19,748 bases of DNA from contig USRP01000020.1 of the NCBI GenBank assembly GCA_900557185.1, forward strand, positions 1-19,748. Reading direction: 5' to 3'. The stretch comes from an uncultured Mycoplasmatota bacterium (GTDB taxonomy: Bacteria; Bacillota_I; Bacilli_A; RF39; UBA660). The position numbers were made by a program, and so were the translations under genes. The number at the start of each line of letters is the position of its first letter. Position 1 is the first letter of the stretch. This document shows positions 1 through 7,973 of the stretch, piece by piece. Below the pieces are notes generated by a model that worked only from the letters and a program-made list of their open reading frames with translations, had not been told where the DNA came from and did not search any database.

Positions 1-52
1 AAGATGTTAAATTGTAAGTCAAAAATAACTTACAAAATATATTATACGAGGA
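1..52 (+). repeat. Left copy of a perfect 52-bp terminal inverted repeat
   Basis: Bases 1-52 are the exact reverse complement of 19694-19745 (52 of 52 by base-by-base reading). Inside is a shorter palindrome, TTGTAAGT (12-19) and ACTTACAA (28-35) around an 8-base AT-rich spacer, followed by an AT-rich TATATTATA stretch (38-46). The repeat ends within the GAGGAG ribosome binding site (48-53) of the downstream yitT-like gene, so that gene's upstream region within the window is essentially the repeat. The copy may extend left of base 1, which cannot be seen. Confidence 0.95.
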
Positions 53-61
53 GTAAATGAT

Positions 62-676
62 ATGAGTTATGTGATCATTACCATTGGCAATTTACTATTA
101 ACCGCGGCATATGCTTTTTTAACTGTACCAAATGAAATTATTAATGGTGGTGTCACCAGTACTTCTCTTTTAATTTCACATTATCTTCAAGTTGATATTA
201 GTTACATTAGTACTCCTCTAACGATTCTTTTGTTAATTTTTGGAAGAGTATTTTTAGGGAAAGAATTCTTCTTAAGATCACTTTACAGTAGTATTTGTTA
301 TGTGATTTTCTTTAACTTCTTTCATTGGACAGGAATTACTTTTGATATTCCAGCATTCGTATGCGTTATCATCGCTGGAATACTCGTTGGACTAGGTCAT
401 TACCTTTGTCTAAGTCAAGATTCTTCTACGGTTGGTTATGATGTCATTGCTCTTTACCTCCATAAATTACATCCTAAGTGGAATCCAGCAATTATATTAC
501 GTATCATTGGAATGATTGTGTTAGTCGTTGGTGTTGCAACCTTTGGTATTTGGTCTGTTATATATGGTATCTTATTTACTATTATTCAAACCCAAGTGAT
601 TTATATCGGATTACAAATACGTCCCTTGAAAAATGAGAATTCGACCAGTATTCACCAAAAAGTTCCAACTCACTAG
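62..676 (+). CDS. YitT/YczE-family integral membrane protein, lacking the usual C-terminal domain
   Basis: A 204-residue, almost wholly hydrophobic protein with about six predicted membrane segments. The NGGVTS motif near residue 28, the GKEFFLRS segment, the GxLVGLGHYL helix, the SSTVGYDVIAL motif and the final FGIWSVIYGILFTII helix follow the pattern of the YitT (DUF161) family. Many family members are about 280 residues and carry a soluble DUF2179 domain after the membrane part. Here the protein stops just after the last helix. Start: ATG at 62 with GAGGAG eight bases upstream, five bases of which belong to the terminal repeat. It is the only plus-strand gene and converges on murB. Family function is unproven; export or transport is inference. 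No function is assigned beyond the family. Confidence 0.8.
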   Translation: MSYVIITIGNLLLTAAYAFLTVPNEIINGGVTSTSLLISHYLQVDISYISTPLTILLLIFGRVFLGKEFFLRSLYSSICYVIFFNFFHWTGITFDIPAFVCVIIAGILVGLGHYLCLSQDSSTVGYDVIALYLHKLHPKWNPAIILRIIGMIVLVVGVATFGIWSVIYGILFTIIQTQVIYIGLQIRPLKNENSTSIHQKVPTH

Positions 677-688
677 TTGGAACTTTTT
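657..688. terminator. Bidirectional intrinsic terminator between yitT-like gene and murB
   Basis: Perfect 14-base arms (657-670 and 675-688) around a 4-base loop, with A-run on the left and T-run on the right, so it can terminate on both strands. The palindrome CTAG at 673-676, at the loop edge, supplies TAG stop codons for both convergent genes. Confidence 0.92.
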
Positions 689-1584
689 GATTCGACAATT
701 TCTTGTTCTAATTTTAAATCGATTCCGTATTCTTTTTTAACACGCTTTTGAATATCGTGAATCAAATCGATAATATCATTTGCAGTCGCATGATTTTTAT
801 TAATAATGAAGTTCGCATGTTTTTCCGACACCATTGCTCCTCCATATAACTTTCCTTTATATCCTAGGCTTTCAATCAAACGCCCAGCATAATCGCCTTC
901 AGGATTACGGAATACACTACCAGCACTTGGATATTCTAATGGTTGTGACTCTACTCTTCTCTTACGACGATCTTCCATAACTGCTAAGATAGCTTCTTTG
1001 GTACCTCGTTTTAATAAAATTTTAGTACTTAAGCAAATACATTTTGGATGTTTCTTAAAATAAGAAGTACGATAATGGAAATCACATTCACGATTCGTAA
1101 ATGTCTTCAATTCTAAATTCCCATCTAAGAAAGTAACTTCTTGGACAATATACCCCATATCACTTTTATAAGCACCAGCATTCATAAAAAGGGCTCCCCC
1201 TACTGTGCCCGGAATACCGGCAGCAAACTCTAATCCAGTCAGTGATGCCTTGGCAGCTTTCATAGCAAGTTTAGGAAGAGAATAACCTGCTTCCACTGTA
1301 ATCTCAGTATCGTTTATCTCCATATGATTTAAATTACTTAAACTAATTAATACGCCATCATATAAACCATCTTGGAAAATTAAATTAGAACCATTCCCTA
1401 ATATTTTCCAACGAATATTTTTTTCTTCTAAAAAACGAACTAATTTTACTAAACATTCACAATCATCGACAATGACAAGTGCTTTTCCAATTCCTCCTAC
1501 TCGATAAGTCGTATATTCTTTTAAAGGAACTTGGTAAATCACTCTTCCGACATTTAATCTATCTAACTCTTTTATCTTTTCCAT
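673..1584 (-). CDS. murB: UDP-N-acetylenolpyruvoylglucosamine reductase
   Basis: Cytoplasmic flavoenzyme that reduces UDP-GlcNAc-enolpyruvate with NADPH to UDP-MurNAc, the second committed step of peptidoglycan precursor synthesis. Visible motifs, numbered from the chosen start, are YRVGG (27-31), the FAD-binding LGNGSNLIF (62-70), AGIPGTVGGALFMNAGAY (122-139), and GSVFRNP (222-228) whose Ser223 is the expected proton donor. The C-terminal MurB domain ends with the GIDLKLEQE segment. At 303 residues it has normal bacterial length. An in-frame ATG four codons upstream (1596) has no ribosome binding site, whereas ATG 1584 has GGAG six bases upstream, so 1584 is preferred. It overlaps the end of murG by 26 bases, indicating co-transcription and translational coupling. 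The last codons lie in the terminator stem. Confidence 0.97.
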   Translation of the reverse strand: MEKIKELDRLNVGRVIYQVPLKEYTTYRVGGIGKALVIVDDCECLVKLVRFLEEKNIRWKILGNGSNLIFQDGLYDGVLISLSNLNHMEINDTEITVEAGYSLPKLAMKAAKASLTGLEFAAGIPGTVGGALFMNAGAYKSDMGYIVQEVTFLDGNLELKTFTNRECDFHYRTSYFKKHPKCICLSTKILLKRGTKEAILAVMEDRRKRRVESQPLEYPSAGSVFRNPEGDYAGRLIESLGYKGKLYGGAMVSEKHANFIINKNHATANDIIDLIHDIQKRVKKEYGIDLKLEQEIVESKSSN

Positions 1585-2665
1585 ATGTATCTCCATCTAC
1601 TAATTTGTATAATTCTTTTACAATTCTTGTGGCACTATCTGAAACTGCAAGGGTACTTAGATTTTTCTTCATTGCTTCTAACTGAATTGGATTTTGAAAT
1701 AACTGATCAATTGTATTAACTAAAATATCTTCTTTTAAATCCTTTTCTTCTAATAAAATAGCTGCTTTTTCTTGTACTAACCCCATGGCATTTTTCCATT
1801 GATGATTATTTGGAACATACGGACTTGGAATTAAAATACAAGGTACATGTAAAGCCATGATTTCACTTAACGTAGAAGCTCCTGCACGGGATACTAAAAG
1901 ATCCGTTTTCTTCATAAAAGATGTCAGAGGAACATATGGATATATATGAATATTTTTTGGAAAAGTATGTTTTGTTACTTCCTCATAATCCTGTTTTCCT
2001 GTGACAAAGGCCACTTCATAATCTTTATTTTCAAAATAAGACATACTGTCAATTAAAAATTGATTGACATGGCTTGCTCCTAAAGAACCCATGACAATGG
2101 TTACTAATCGTTTTTTCTCACTTAAACCGTATTTTGCTTTTTGTATTGGTTCCGCTTTTAGGGCATCTTCACTACAAGGATTTCCCGTATATACAGTTTT
2201 ATGTTCTGGGAATTCCTTTTTACTAGCAGGAAAAGACACCATAATCTTATCGACATATTTACTTAAAAAACGATTACTTGCTCCTGGAACACTATTTTGT
2301 TCATGAATCGCTGTTTTAATTTTTAACTTATGGGCTGCTAAAATAACTGGAGCAGTCACATAGCCTCCTACACCAATGACAAGATCAGGACGAAATTGTT
2401 TCATAATACGAAGACATTTTCGATAACTTTTATAAAAGCATGTCATTGTTTTTACATTCTTATATATTTTTTTACGATATAATCCATAGATTTCTAATGA
2501 CTCAAATGGAATTCCTTTTTCTGGTACAATATCTTTTTCCATACGATTATGAGTCCCTATATATAATACTTCTAACTTAGGATCTTCTTCTTTTAATTTA
2601 TTAATAATTGCTAAAGCAGGATAAATATGTCCTCCTGTTCCTCCAGCACTCACTATGACTTTCAT
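1559..2665 (-). CDS. murG: Undecaprenyldiphospho-MurNAc-pentapeptide beta-N-acetylglucosaminyltransferase
   Basis: Membrane-associated GT-B glycosyltransferase that adds GlcNAc from UDP-GlcNAc to lipid I, giving lipid II. The N-terminal Rossmann half carries the glycine-rich AGGTGGH motif (7-13), GVGGYVT (98-104) and HEQNSVPG (121-128). The C-terminal half carries GSLGAS (193-198) and the UDP-GlcNAc-binding SRAGASTLSEI (259-269), followed by IPSPYVPNNHQ (279-289). At 368 residues the length is typical. It starts at ATG 2665 with AGGATG upstream and its own promoter, and overlaps murB. In many Firmicutes murG and murB sit in the division/cell-wall cluster beside divIB or ftsA. Here the pair stands alone, so the cluster seems dispersed. 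Confidence 0.98.
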   Translation of the reverse strand: MKVIVSAGGTGGHIYPALAIINKLKEEDPKLEVLYIGTHNRMEKDIVPEKGIPFESLEIYGLYRKKIYKNVKTMTCFYKSYRKCLRIMKQFRPDLVIGVGGYVTAPVILAAHKLKIKTAIHEQNSVPGASNRFLSKYVDKIMVSFPASKKEFPEHKTVYTGNPCSEDALKAEPIQKAKYGLSEKKRLVTIVMGSLGASHVNQFLIDSMSYFENKDYEVAFVTGKQDYEEVTKHTFPKNIHIYPYVPLTSFMKKTDLLVSRAGASTLSEIMALHVPCILIPSPYVPNNHQWKNAMGLVQEKAAILLEEKDLKEDILVNTIDQLFQNPIQLEAMKKNLSTLAVSDSATRIVKELYKLVDGDTYGKDKRVR

Positions 2666-2683
2666 ACGATCACATCCTACTAT

Positions 2684-2711
2684 ATTATATCAAATTATAT
2701 GAAACTTTCAA
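2684..2711 (-). promoter_or_regulatory. SigA-like promoter of murG-murB
   Basis: On the minus strand, TTGAAA (2706-2711), a 16-base spacer and TATAAT (2684-2689), ending 18 bases upstream of the murG start. It lies in the short gap after the deacetylase gene, so read-through from that gene may also contribute. Confidence 0.75.
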
Positions 2712-2719
2712 ACCAGATA

Positions 2720-4039
2720 TCACGGAATGTGATAATAACGAGTTTTAGGAGTCAGTGTTATATTTTTTGCTTTGGCTAATTCTTGAACACTTAACAATAA
2801 ATAACCACGTTGATATAGCTCATCTGCCATACGAATAGCAGCATCTACACTGGTATAATAAATATCGTGAAATAAGACAATGGAACCATCTTCTATTTTA
2901 TCAATAGAATTTTGATAAGTCGCATTCGCATCACGATACTTCCAATCTAACGTATCGACATTCCACAAAACAATTGGCGTATCTAAATAAGCAAGTGTCG
3001 TATCATTATAATTTCCATATGGAGGACGAATACTCGTTGGATTTTTACCAATGGCATTATAAATAACCTGTTTTGCTTGATTAATTTCATAATTTTGTTC
3101 TTCGTCAGTGATTCTTTTTAAATTACGATGTTGATAAGTATGGCTTGCCACTTCAAAGCCATTTTGATCTACCATCTTTACTACTTCTGGATACTTTTCA
3201 GCACTTCTTCCTAACATGAAAAAGGTCGCATTCATTCCACGTTTTGAAAATTCCGTAATCAAAGTTGGTGTTGTATTCGGATTTGGGCCATCATCAAACG
3301 TAAAAGCAACTGCTTTTCGATTCTTAATATAGCTTTGGAACCATGTCTCTTCATTCTTCTTGATTCCTATTTTAGACCAATTAATTTGATTTTTTAATAC
3401 ATAGAAAGGGATTCCTACTTCGTAATTTTTACCCTCTTTGACAATTTCAAAATATAATTGATAATCATCTGTTTCGTTTTGAAAATACCAATTATTTTCG
3501 GCAATGGCTTTTTTTGCTTCTTTATGAATCAGACGATCATTCGGTAGTGGCGGGGTGAATGTACGAATGATGCGATTCCATTCTAGGTTTAAAAAAGTAA
3601 TCAGTTGTTCTTCGGTATTGTGATTCCAATTTGTGAATACTTCTTTTAATGTCACAGCATGCTTCTCTTTTTGATGATAGACCCAAGTATCCTTTTCTTC
3701 CTTTTTATCTTCTTTTTTTGTCCAGATAACTTGGGTTAAATCCCCTACTGGTTTTAATTCATACTCCAATCCATCTACTTTCTCATCTTTTAAGATGCGT
3801 TTTTGAAATTTCTTCACTTCTTCATTTAATTTTTTATCTTCAAAAATAGGAACATGAATGGTTCGATTTCCCTGTTTCATTTCTTGATAATAATGTCCCT
3901 GTTTATCTTTTAATAGTTTTCCTTTGTTACCAAATATCACAGTGATTAGCACAATGAAAAGAACGATTGCAACACCAATCGCAGCCCATTTTACATATTT
4001 TTGATGTTTTTGATACCATCTATTCCATGTTTCTTTCAT
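2720..4039 (-). CDS. Membrane-anchored polysaccharide/peptidoglycan deacetylase (PdaC-like, NodB domain)
   Basis: A 439-residue type II membrane protein: short basic N-terminus, one transmembrane helix (about 18-37), an extracytoplasmic region resembling the DUF3298/DUF4163 module that precedes NodB domains in PdaC-type enzymes (about 50-215), and a C-terminal NodB domain (about 240-425). NodB motifs are intact: TFDDGP (247-252, base and metal Asp), SHTYQH (299-304, metal His pair), RPPYG (338-342), VDTLDW (361-366) and LFHD (389-392, catalytic His). It should remove N-acetyl groups from cell-wall sugars, often changing lysozyme sensitivity; the exact substrate cannot be read from sequence. 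ATG 4039 has AGGTGA close upstream and a TATAAT box at 4068-4073. The context of murG-murB and an envelope-stress module fits wall modification. Confidence 0.88.
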   Translation of the reverse strand: MKETWNRWYQKHQKYVKWAAIGVAIVLFIVLITVIFGNKGKLLKDKQGHYYQEMKQGNRTIHVPIFEDKKLNEEVKKFQKRILKDEKVDGLEYELKPVGDLTQVIWTKKEDKKEEKDTWVYHQKEKHAVTLKEVFTNWNHNTEEQLITFLNLEWNRIIRTFTPPLPNDRLIHKEAKKAIAENNWYFQNETDDYQLYFEIVKEGKNYEVGIPFYVLKNQINWSKIGIKKNEETWFQSYIKNRKAVAFTFDDGPNPNTTPTLITEFSKRGMNATFFMLGRSAEKYPEVVKMVDQNGFEVASHTYQHRNLKRITDEEQNYEINQAKQVIYNAIGKNPTSIRPPYGNYNDTTLAYLDTPIVLWNVDTLDWKYRDANATYQNSIDKIEDGSIVLFHDIYYTSVDAAIRMADELYQRGYLLLSVQELAKAKNITLTPKTRYYHIP

Positions 4040-4067
4040 CTTATCACCTACATCTTAATTCATCATT

Positions 4068-4073
4068 ATTATA
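4068..4073 (-). promoter_or_regulatory. Candidate -10 box for the deacetylase gene
   Basis: TATAAT on the minus strand, 28 bases upstream of the deacetylase ATG and just beyond the terminator of the ABC permease. No good -35 hexamer is visible at 16-18 bases, so the promoter is weak or activator-dependent. Confidence 0.5.
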
Positions 4074-4117
4074 CCCTATTTTTAGGAAAAGAAAAGCCTG
4101 TTTTTACATTTGATATT

Positions 4118-4146
4118 AAAAAGAGAGGATTAAATATTCTCCTCTC
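4118..4146 (-). terminator. Intrinsic terminator of the ABC-transporter operon
   Basis: GAGAGGA (minus strand 4146-4140) pairs with TCCTCTC (4129-4123) around a 10-base loop, followed by a run of five T. The permease TAA stop (4132-4130) is inside the loop, so the last codons form the 5' arm. Confidence 0.85.
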
Positions 4147-6721
4147 GGATAGATTCTAAAATGTTTGCTGTTCTCACTTTTCGTGTCGCATAGAAAGTCG
4201 TGATTAAGACAATTGCATATGAGAACAATAGTGCGATTAAGACAGCATCCCATGGGATTAAAATTGTTTCAATATACATTGAGAAATTAAATGCATAATG
4301 AATAATCGCAATTAAAATACAAGATACTGGAAGTGCGATTAAATATGCTTTCGCTACAAAGAAGAAACTTTCTAAGAATAAAATTTTATGAAATCCTTTT
4401 GGACTTAATCCTACGCTTCTTAACATAGCAAATTCTCTTTTACGAAGCGCTAAAGAAGTGACAATCGTATTAAATACACTTGTAATACCGATAAAGGTAA
4501 CTAAAGCGATAAAGCCATATAATAAAATCTTTACTGCTAAAATAATACGATTTGTTCTAGCAACACTGTCTTCAATATTCTCATAATAAATACCTCCGAC
4601 AATCCCTTCATCTTCAATATTTTCAATTTCTTTTTCGATATTTTTAAATTGTGTTCCATTTAAATATAGAAAGTCATTAGTACCAATGGAATAATCATTT
4701 TCTAATGCCTTTGTTACAAAGGAACGATACATAGATTCAGGAACAACTATGACAAATAAACCTGGATCTGAAATGACATTTTTTAAACCATATGGTACCG
4801 TTTCAATCATTTCTATTTTGTTAATTGGTTCATTACATTGTTCAATGTGATAGTTATCATTACCATCATAACGTTCACAATAAAGTGTAATATTAGAAAT
4901 AGAACCTGGTTCAAATAAACGATTATGATATGTTTTTCTTGTTTTACCAGTGACACTAGAAAAATTAACTTGGTTGATTAAGAAAGTAGTACCATCCTCT
5001 TGTTTGTATTCTTCTAACAATTTCGCATAATCTTCTTGTTCGATTGTCGCAATCACAACTCCCATATCAGATATTTTACTAAGATTATCCATGTTATCTT
5101 TCATCTGGTTTTGATATTCTTCATAGAAAGCAGAGTTTTTAATTTTTGTTGTCGCATACGTCCAGTGAATTTCTTTGGCTTGTTCTGGCCCTTTTACTTT
5201 TTTAAGTCGTTCCATCACTGGCTTAATATCATCATAAGTTGGTGCAGTAACAGATACCATGGCATTGTATTCTGCATTTTGAAATGCGGTATCAGTACCA
5301 TATAACCCGTATTTTAATAGTCCTGAAAAGGTAATAAATAAGACAATACTGATAAATAAAGAGACCACTGTGACACGGTATTTCTTACGATTTCTCTTGA
5401 TATTTTTAAGAGCTATCTCCCCTTCAATCCCAAATAATTTACGAATCCATCTTGGTGTCTTAATCTTTTTCTTTTCAATCTTGATGTCATCGTTTTGACG
5501 AATCGCTTCCATTGGTTGCATCTTTCCTGCTTTTCTAGCTGGTAAATAAGCAGATAAGAAAATGACAATCAGCATAAAAATAACAGGTACAATGATAAAG
5601 ACCGGATAAATATAGAAAGTAAATGGGATTTCAAATAAATCGGGTGCTAGTTTCATAATAATATCTAGCGTAATTTTAATACCGAGCATTCCTGATAACA
5701 CGCCAAGTGGAATACCGATTACAGCAACGATGAGAGCTTCTAAGAAAACTGTTTTCATCAATTGTGTCTTGGTTGCTCCAATACTCGCAAAAATACCAAA
5801 CTGTTTCTTTCGTTCCATAACGGAAATATGAAAGGAATTATAAATCACAATAATACATGCGATAGAGATTAACGATAGAACAACTCCTAATATAATCACC
5901 ATCGTTGTATTATAGTTACCATATCTGCTATGTCCCATTGCTGATAGATACTCTTGATGATATGTCATGTTTTGATATAACCCATCGCCTGTTTCTTGTA
6001 ATCCTAACAATGAAGCAATATGTTCTGATTGTTGATATGTATCACCAATATTCTTATAAGTGATAAATACATTCATCGTCGGTGTTTTTGACTTCCCACC
6101 AGTATATAAAATATATAATTCACTATAATACATCTGTGGATAAGCATCGTGTTCATAAGTACCTACAATTCGATATGTTTTAGTATCTGTTACTTCAAAT
6201 GTTTCATCAGTACTTCTAACTGATTCAGTTGTTTCTTCTCCATTTAAATATCTTTTACCTAAATTCACTGTAATAGAATCGCCAATTTCTAAATAAGGCT
6301 CGTATTGTTTTAATAGTGTATCCGGCACCAATATTTCATTTTCTTTTTTTGGATATTTTCCTTTTACATTGCGAAATGATTCACGATATGTATCATTCAT
6401 TCCTCTTAGTAAAAAGAAGAAATCATTTTCTTGTTCCTGATTGCTTACCGCATAGCTAATATCATTCGTATATGCATACTCTTTTACTTTGATATTATTT
6501 TCGATAAGAGAAATATCTTTCGCATCTATATGATTAAAACGGACATGATAAGCTCCTGAATAACTGACAATGGAATCTACCATATTCTTTTGGGCACTTG
6601 AGAAAATGAGACCAATTCCAACCATTAAAGCACAAGATAAAATCACCCCAATTAATGTTACAATCGTACGTTGTTTATTCATTTTTAATTCTTTTAATGT
6701 TAATTGATTTAATATCTTCAA
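4130..6721 (-). CDS. FtsX-like ABC transporter permease, two FtsX domains
   Basis: An 863-residue membrane protein with the duplicated FtsX/MacB-permease plan: first helix (about 18-41), a large extracytoplasmic domain (about 42-270), three helices with the first FtsX core (about 273-405, including the RKKQFGIFASIGATKTQL coupling segment). A second helix (about 449-470) follows, then another roughly 255-residue outer domain and a second FtsX core with RKREFAMLRSVGLSPKGF near the C-terminus. Eight helices in all. The start codon is TTG at 6721, chosen because AGGTGAGG lies at the right distance and the ATPase stop is two bases before; the next ATG is 13 codons inside. With the ATPase it probably forms a mechanotransmission or export complex rather than an importer. 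Its place beside a two-component system recalls peptide-antibiotic detoxification modules, but it lacks the single-FtsX-core layout of BceB. Substrate unknown. Confidence 0.9.
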   Translation of the reverse strand: MKILNQLTLKELKMNKQRTIVTLIGVILSCALMVGIGLIFSSAQKNMVDSIVSYSGAYHVRFNHIDAKDISLIENNIKVKEYAYTNDISYAVSNQEQENDFFFLLRGMNDTYRESFRNVKGKYPKKENEILVPDTLLKQYEPYLEIGDSITVNLGKRYLNGEETTESVRSTDETFEVTDTKTYRIVGTYEHDAYPQMYYSELYILYTGGKSKTPTMNVFITYKNIGDTYQQSEHIASLLGLQETGDGLYQNMTYHQEYLSAMGHSRYGNYNTTMVIILGVVLSLISIACIIVIYNSFHISVMERKKQFGIFASIGATKTQLMKTVFLEALIVAVIGIPLGVLSGMLGIKITLDIIMKLAPDLFEIPFTFYIYPVFIIVPVIFMLIVIFLSAYLPARKAGKMQPMEAIRQNDDIKIEKKKIKTPRWIRKLFGIEGEIALKNIKRNRKKYRVTVVSLFISIVLFITFSGLLKYGLYGTDTAFQNAEYNAMVSVTAPTYDDIKPVMERLKKVKGPEQAKEIHWTYATTKIKNSAFYEEYQNQMKDNMDNLSKISDMGVVIATIEQEDYAKLLEEYKQEDGTTFLINQVNFSSVTGKTRKTYHNRLFEPGSISNITLYCERYDGNDNYHIEQCNEPINKIEMIETVPYGLKNVISDPGLFVIVVPESMYRSFVTKALENDYSIGTNDFLYLNGTQFKNIEKEIENIEDEGIVGGIYYENIEDSVARTNRIILAVKILLYGFIALVTFIGITSVFNTIVTSLALRKREFAMLRSVGLSPKGFHKILFLESFFFVAKAYLIALPVSCILIAIIHYAFNFSMYIETILIPWDAVLIALLFSYAIVLITTFYATRKVRTANILESIREENI

Positions 6722-6723
6722 GG

Positions 6724-7404
6724 TTACCTCACCTTCTCATCTTTTACAATATGACCATCTTTGATTTCAATAATACGATCAGCAGTTAAAGCCAAATCAT
6801 AATCATGCGTAATCATAATGATTGTCTGTTTATACTTTTGATTAGAAAGTCTTAATAATTTCATAATTTCGGCACTTGCTTTACTATCTAAGTTACCAGT
6901 TGGTTCATCGGCTAATAATACAGCTGGGTGATTCATCAAAGCTCTACCAATTGATACACGTTGTTGTTCTCCTCCTGATAATTCATTTGGTAGATGATTC
7001 ACTCTTTTTTGTAATCCTAATATTTCAATTAATTCATTCAAATAATCTTCTTCTACTTTTTTACCATCCAACAAGACAGGTAATGTCATATTCTCTTTGA
7101 CATTTAAAATAGGAATTAAATTATAAAACTGATAAATTAAACCGACTTGTCTACGACGAAAGATAGCCAAATTTGTTTCATTTAACTGAAATATATCTTC
7201 CCCTTCTACATAAACTTTACCACTAGTTGGTTTATCAACTGCTCCGATTAAATGAAGTAAGGTACTTTTCCCACTTCCACTCGCTCCCACAATGGCGATA
7301 AACTCTCCTTTATCGACTGTAAAACTGACATCGTCTAAGGCTTTTACTTGTGTTTTACCGGTACCATATGTCTTTGTTAAATGCTCTACTTTTAATATTT
7401 CCAT
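6724..7404 (-). CDS. ABC transporter ATP-binding protein (LolD/MacB/BceA-like)
   Basis: A 226-residue nucleotide-binding subunit that powers the FtsX-like permease encoded two bases downstream. All ATPase motifs are intact: Walker A GASGSGKST (40-48), Q-loop YQFYNLIP (91-98), signature LSGGEQQR (142-149), Walker B LLADEP with the TGNLD D-loop (163-173) and the ITHD switch histidine near residue 200. Length and the LIYQFYNLIPILNVKEN stretch are typical of the LolD/MacB/BceA group that partners FtsX-fold permeases. It starts 13 bases after the stop of the VanY-like gene, so the three genes form one operon. Cytoplasmic face of the membrane. Confidence 0.95.
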   Translation of the reverse strand: MEILKVEHLTKTYGTGKTQVKALDDVSFTVDKGEFIAIVGASGSGKSTLLHLIGAVDKPTSGKVYVEGEDIFQLNETNLAIFRRRQVGLIYQFYNLIPILNVKENMTLPVLLDGKKVEEDYLNELIEILGLQKRVNHLPNELSGGEQQRVSIGRALMNHPAVLLADEPTGNLDSKASAEIMKLLRLSNQKYKQTIIMITHDYDLALTADRIIEIKDGHIVKDEKVR

Positions 7405-7417
7405 ACTCTCATCCTCT

Positions 7418-7900
7418 CTATTTTAAGTATTCAGAAAATGTTACATTGGCTTCGTGTATTGTCTTCGCAACCTCACGTCCTGTATAACGATATAATAAGT
7501 AATCTTCTTTTTGAAACTGAATAAATCCATATTGCCAACCATGTTGTTGTAACCATTCTTGAATCTGCTTATTCTGTTCTACATCTTTGCTTCCAAAACG
7601 AATGAGAAGACCACTTTTTTCAGCTTCTGTTCCATTTTCTATATATCCTGTTTGTGCAAGTAATTCGATATGGTCACGCCCAGCACACTTACTCATTTTC
7701 TTTAAATCAGTCAGTACTTCTTTGGCTACCATAATATTCTGATAAGTAACCATATCATCTTGATGACTTACTTTAGTTGTGACAGGTTGTTTTATATTTT
7801 CTTTCTTTTGGGCCATACAATATTCGCTAAACCCTAAAATACCAATCACGCCTACAATGATTGCTACCATAATCAGTCTTTCATATCTACAATTTGTCAT
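7418..7900 (-). CDS. Membrane-anchored, shortened VanY-like (M15B) protein with no zinc ligands
   Basis: A 160-residue protein: N-terminal helix (about 9-25), then an outer domain. Its C-terminal half follows D-Ala-D-Ala carboxypeptidases of the VanY family: WLQQHGWQYGFI (117-127 region), YRYTGREVAKTIHE (137-150) and a final FSEYL. The family motif SEHQTGLAVD aligns with residues 92-101 (EAEKSGLLIR), so the zinc His becomes Glu94 and the zinc Asp becomes Arg101. The family EPWH motif aligns with D133-Y-L-L136, so the third ligand His is Leu136 and the catalytic Glu is Asp133. The SGYRS arginine is Ile87. About 20-25 residues between GYRS and SEHQTG also seem missing. The fold may survive, but peptidase activity should not. 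It lies between the histidine kinase and the ABC genes, suggesting a binding or sensing accessory subunit (inference). ATG 7900 has AGGTGA upstream. Confidence 0.75.
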   Translation of the reverse strand: MTNCRYERLIMVAIIVGVIGILGFSEYCMAQKKENIKQPVTTKVSHQDDMVTYQNIMVAKEVLTDLKKMSKCAGRDHIELLAQTGYIENGTEAEKSGLLIRFGSKDVEQNKQIQEWLQQHGWQYGFIQFQKEDYLLYRYTGREVAKTIHEANVTFSEYLK

Positions 7901-7918
7901 ATTATCACCTACAACTAC

Positions 7919-7973
7919 AGTATAGTAAATAGATATGACTCTATCGTGACAAAAAGAGTGACAGAATTGTCAC
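7919..7973 (-). promoter_or_regulatory. Probable response-regulator-controlled promoter of the VanY-like/ABC operon
   Basis: The minus strand has TATACT (7919-7924) as -10 with no consensus -35. Where -35 should start, two direct TGTCAC hexamers begin 12 bases apart (7946-7951 and 7958-7963), and a third, inverted copy (7968-7973) makes a perfect GTGACA-N4-TGTCAC palindrome (7958-7973). Direct repeats abutting a poor -35 are typical of OmpR-family activated promoters. The same palindrome followed by TCTTTTT directly after the kinase stop could also act as a weak terminator of the upstream transcript. Confidence 0.6.

Noticed and set aside
7958..7973. Simple intrinsic terminator of the kinase gene as the only role of the GTGACA palindrome
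   Set aside because: The stem has only six pairs and the repeated TGTCAC units at 12-base spacing over the -35 point to a regulator site; a dual role remains possible.
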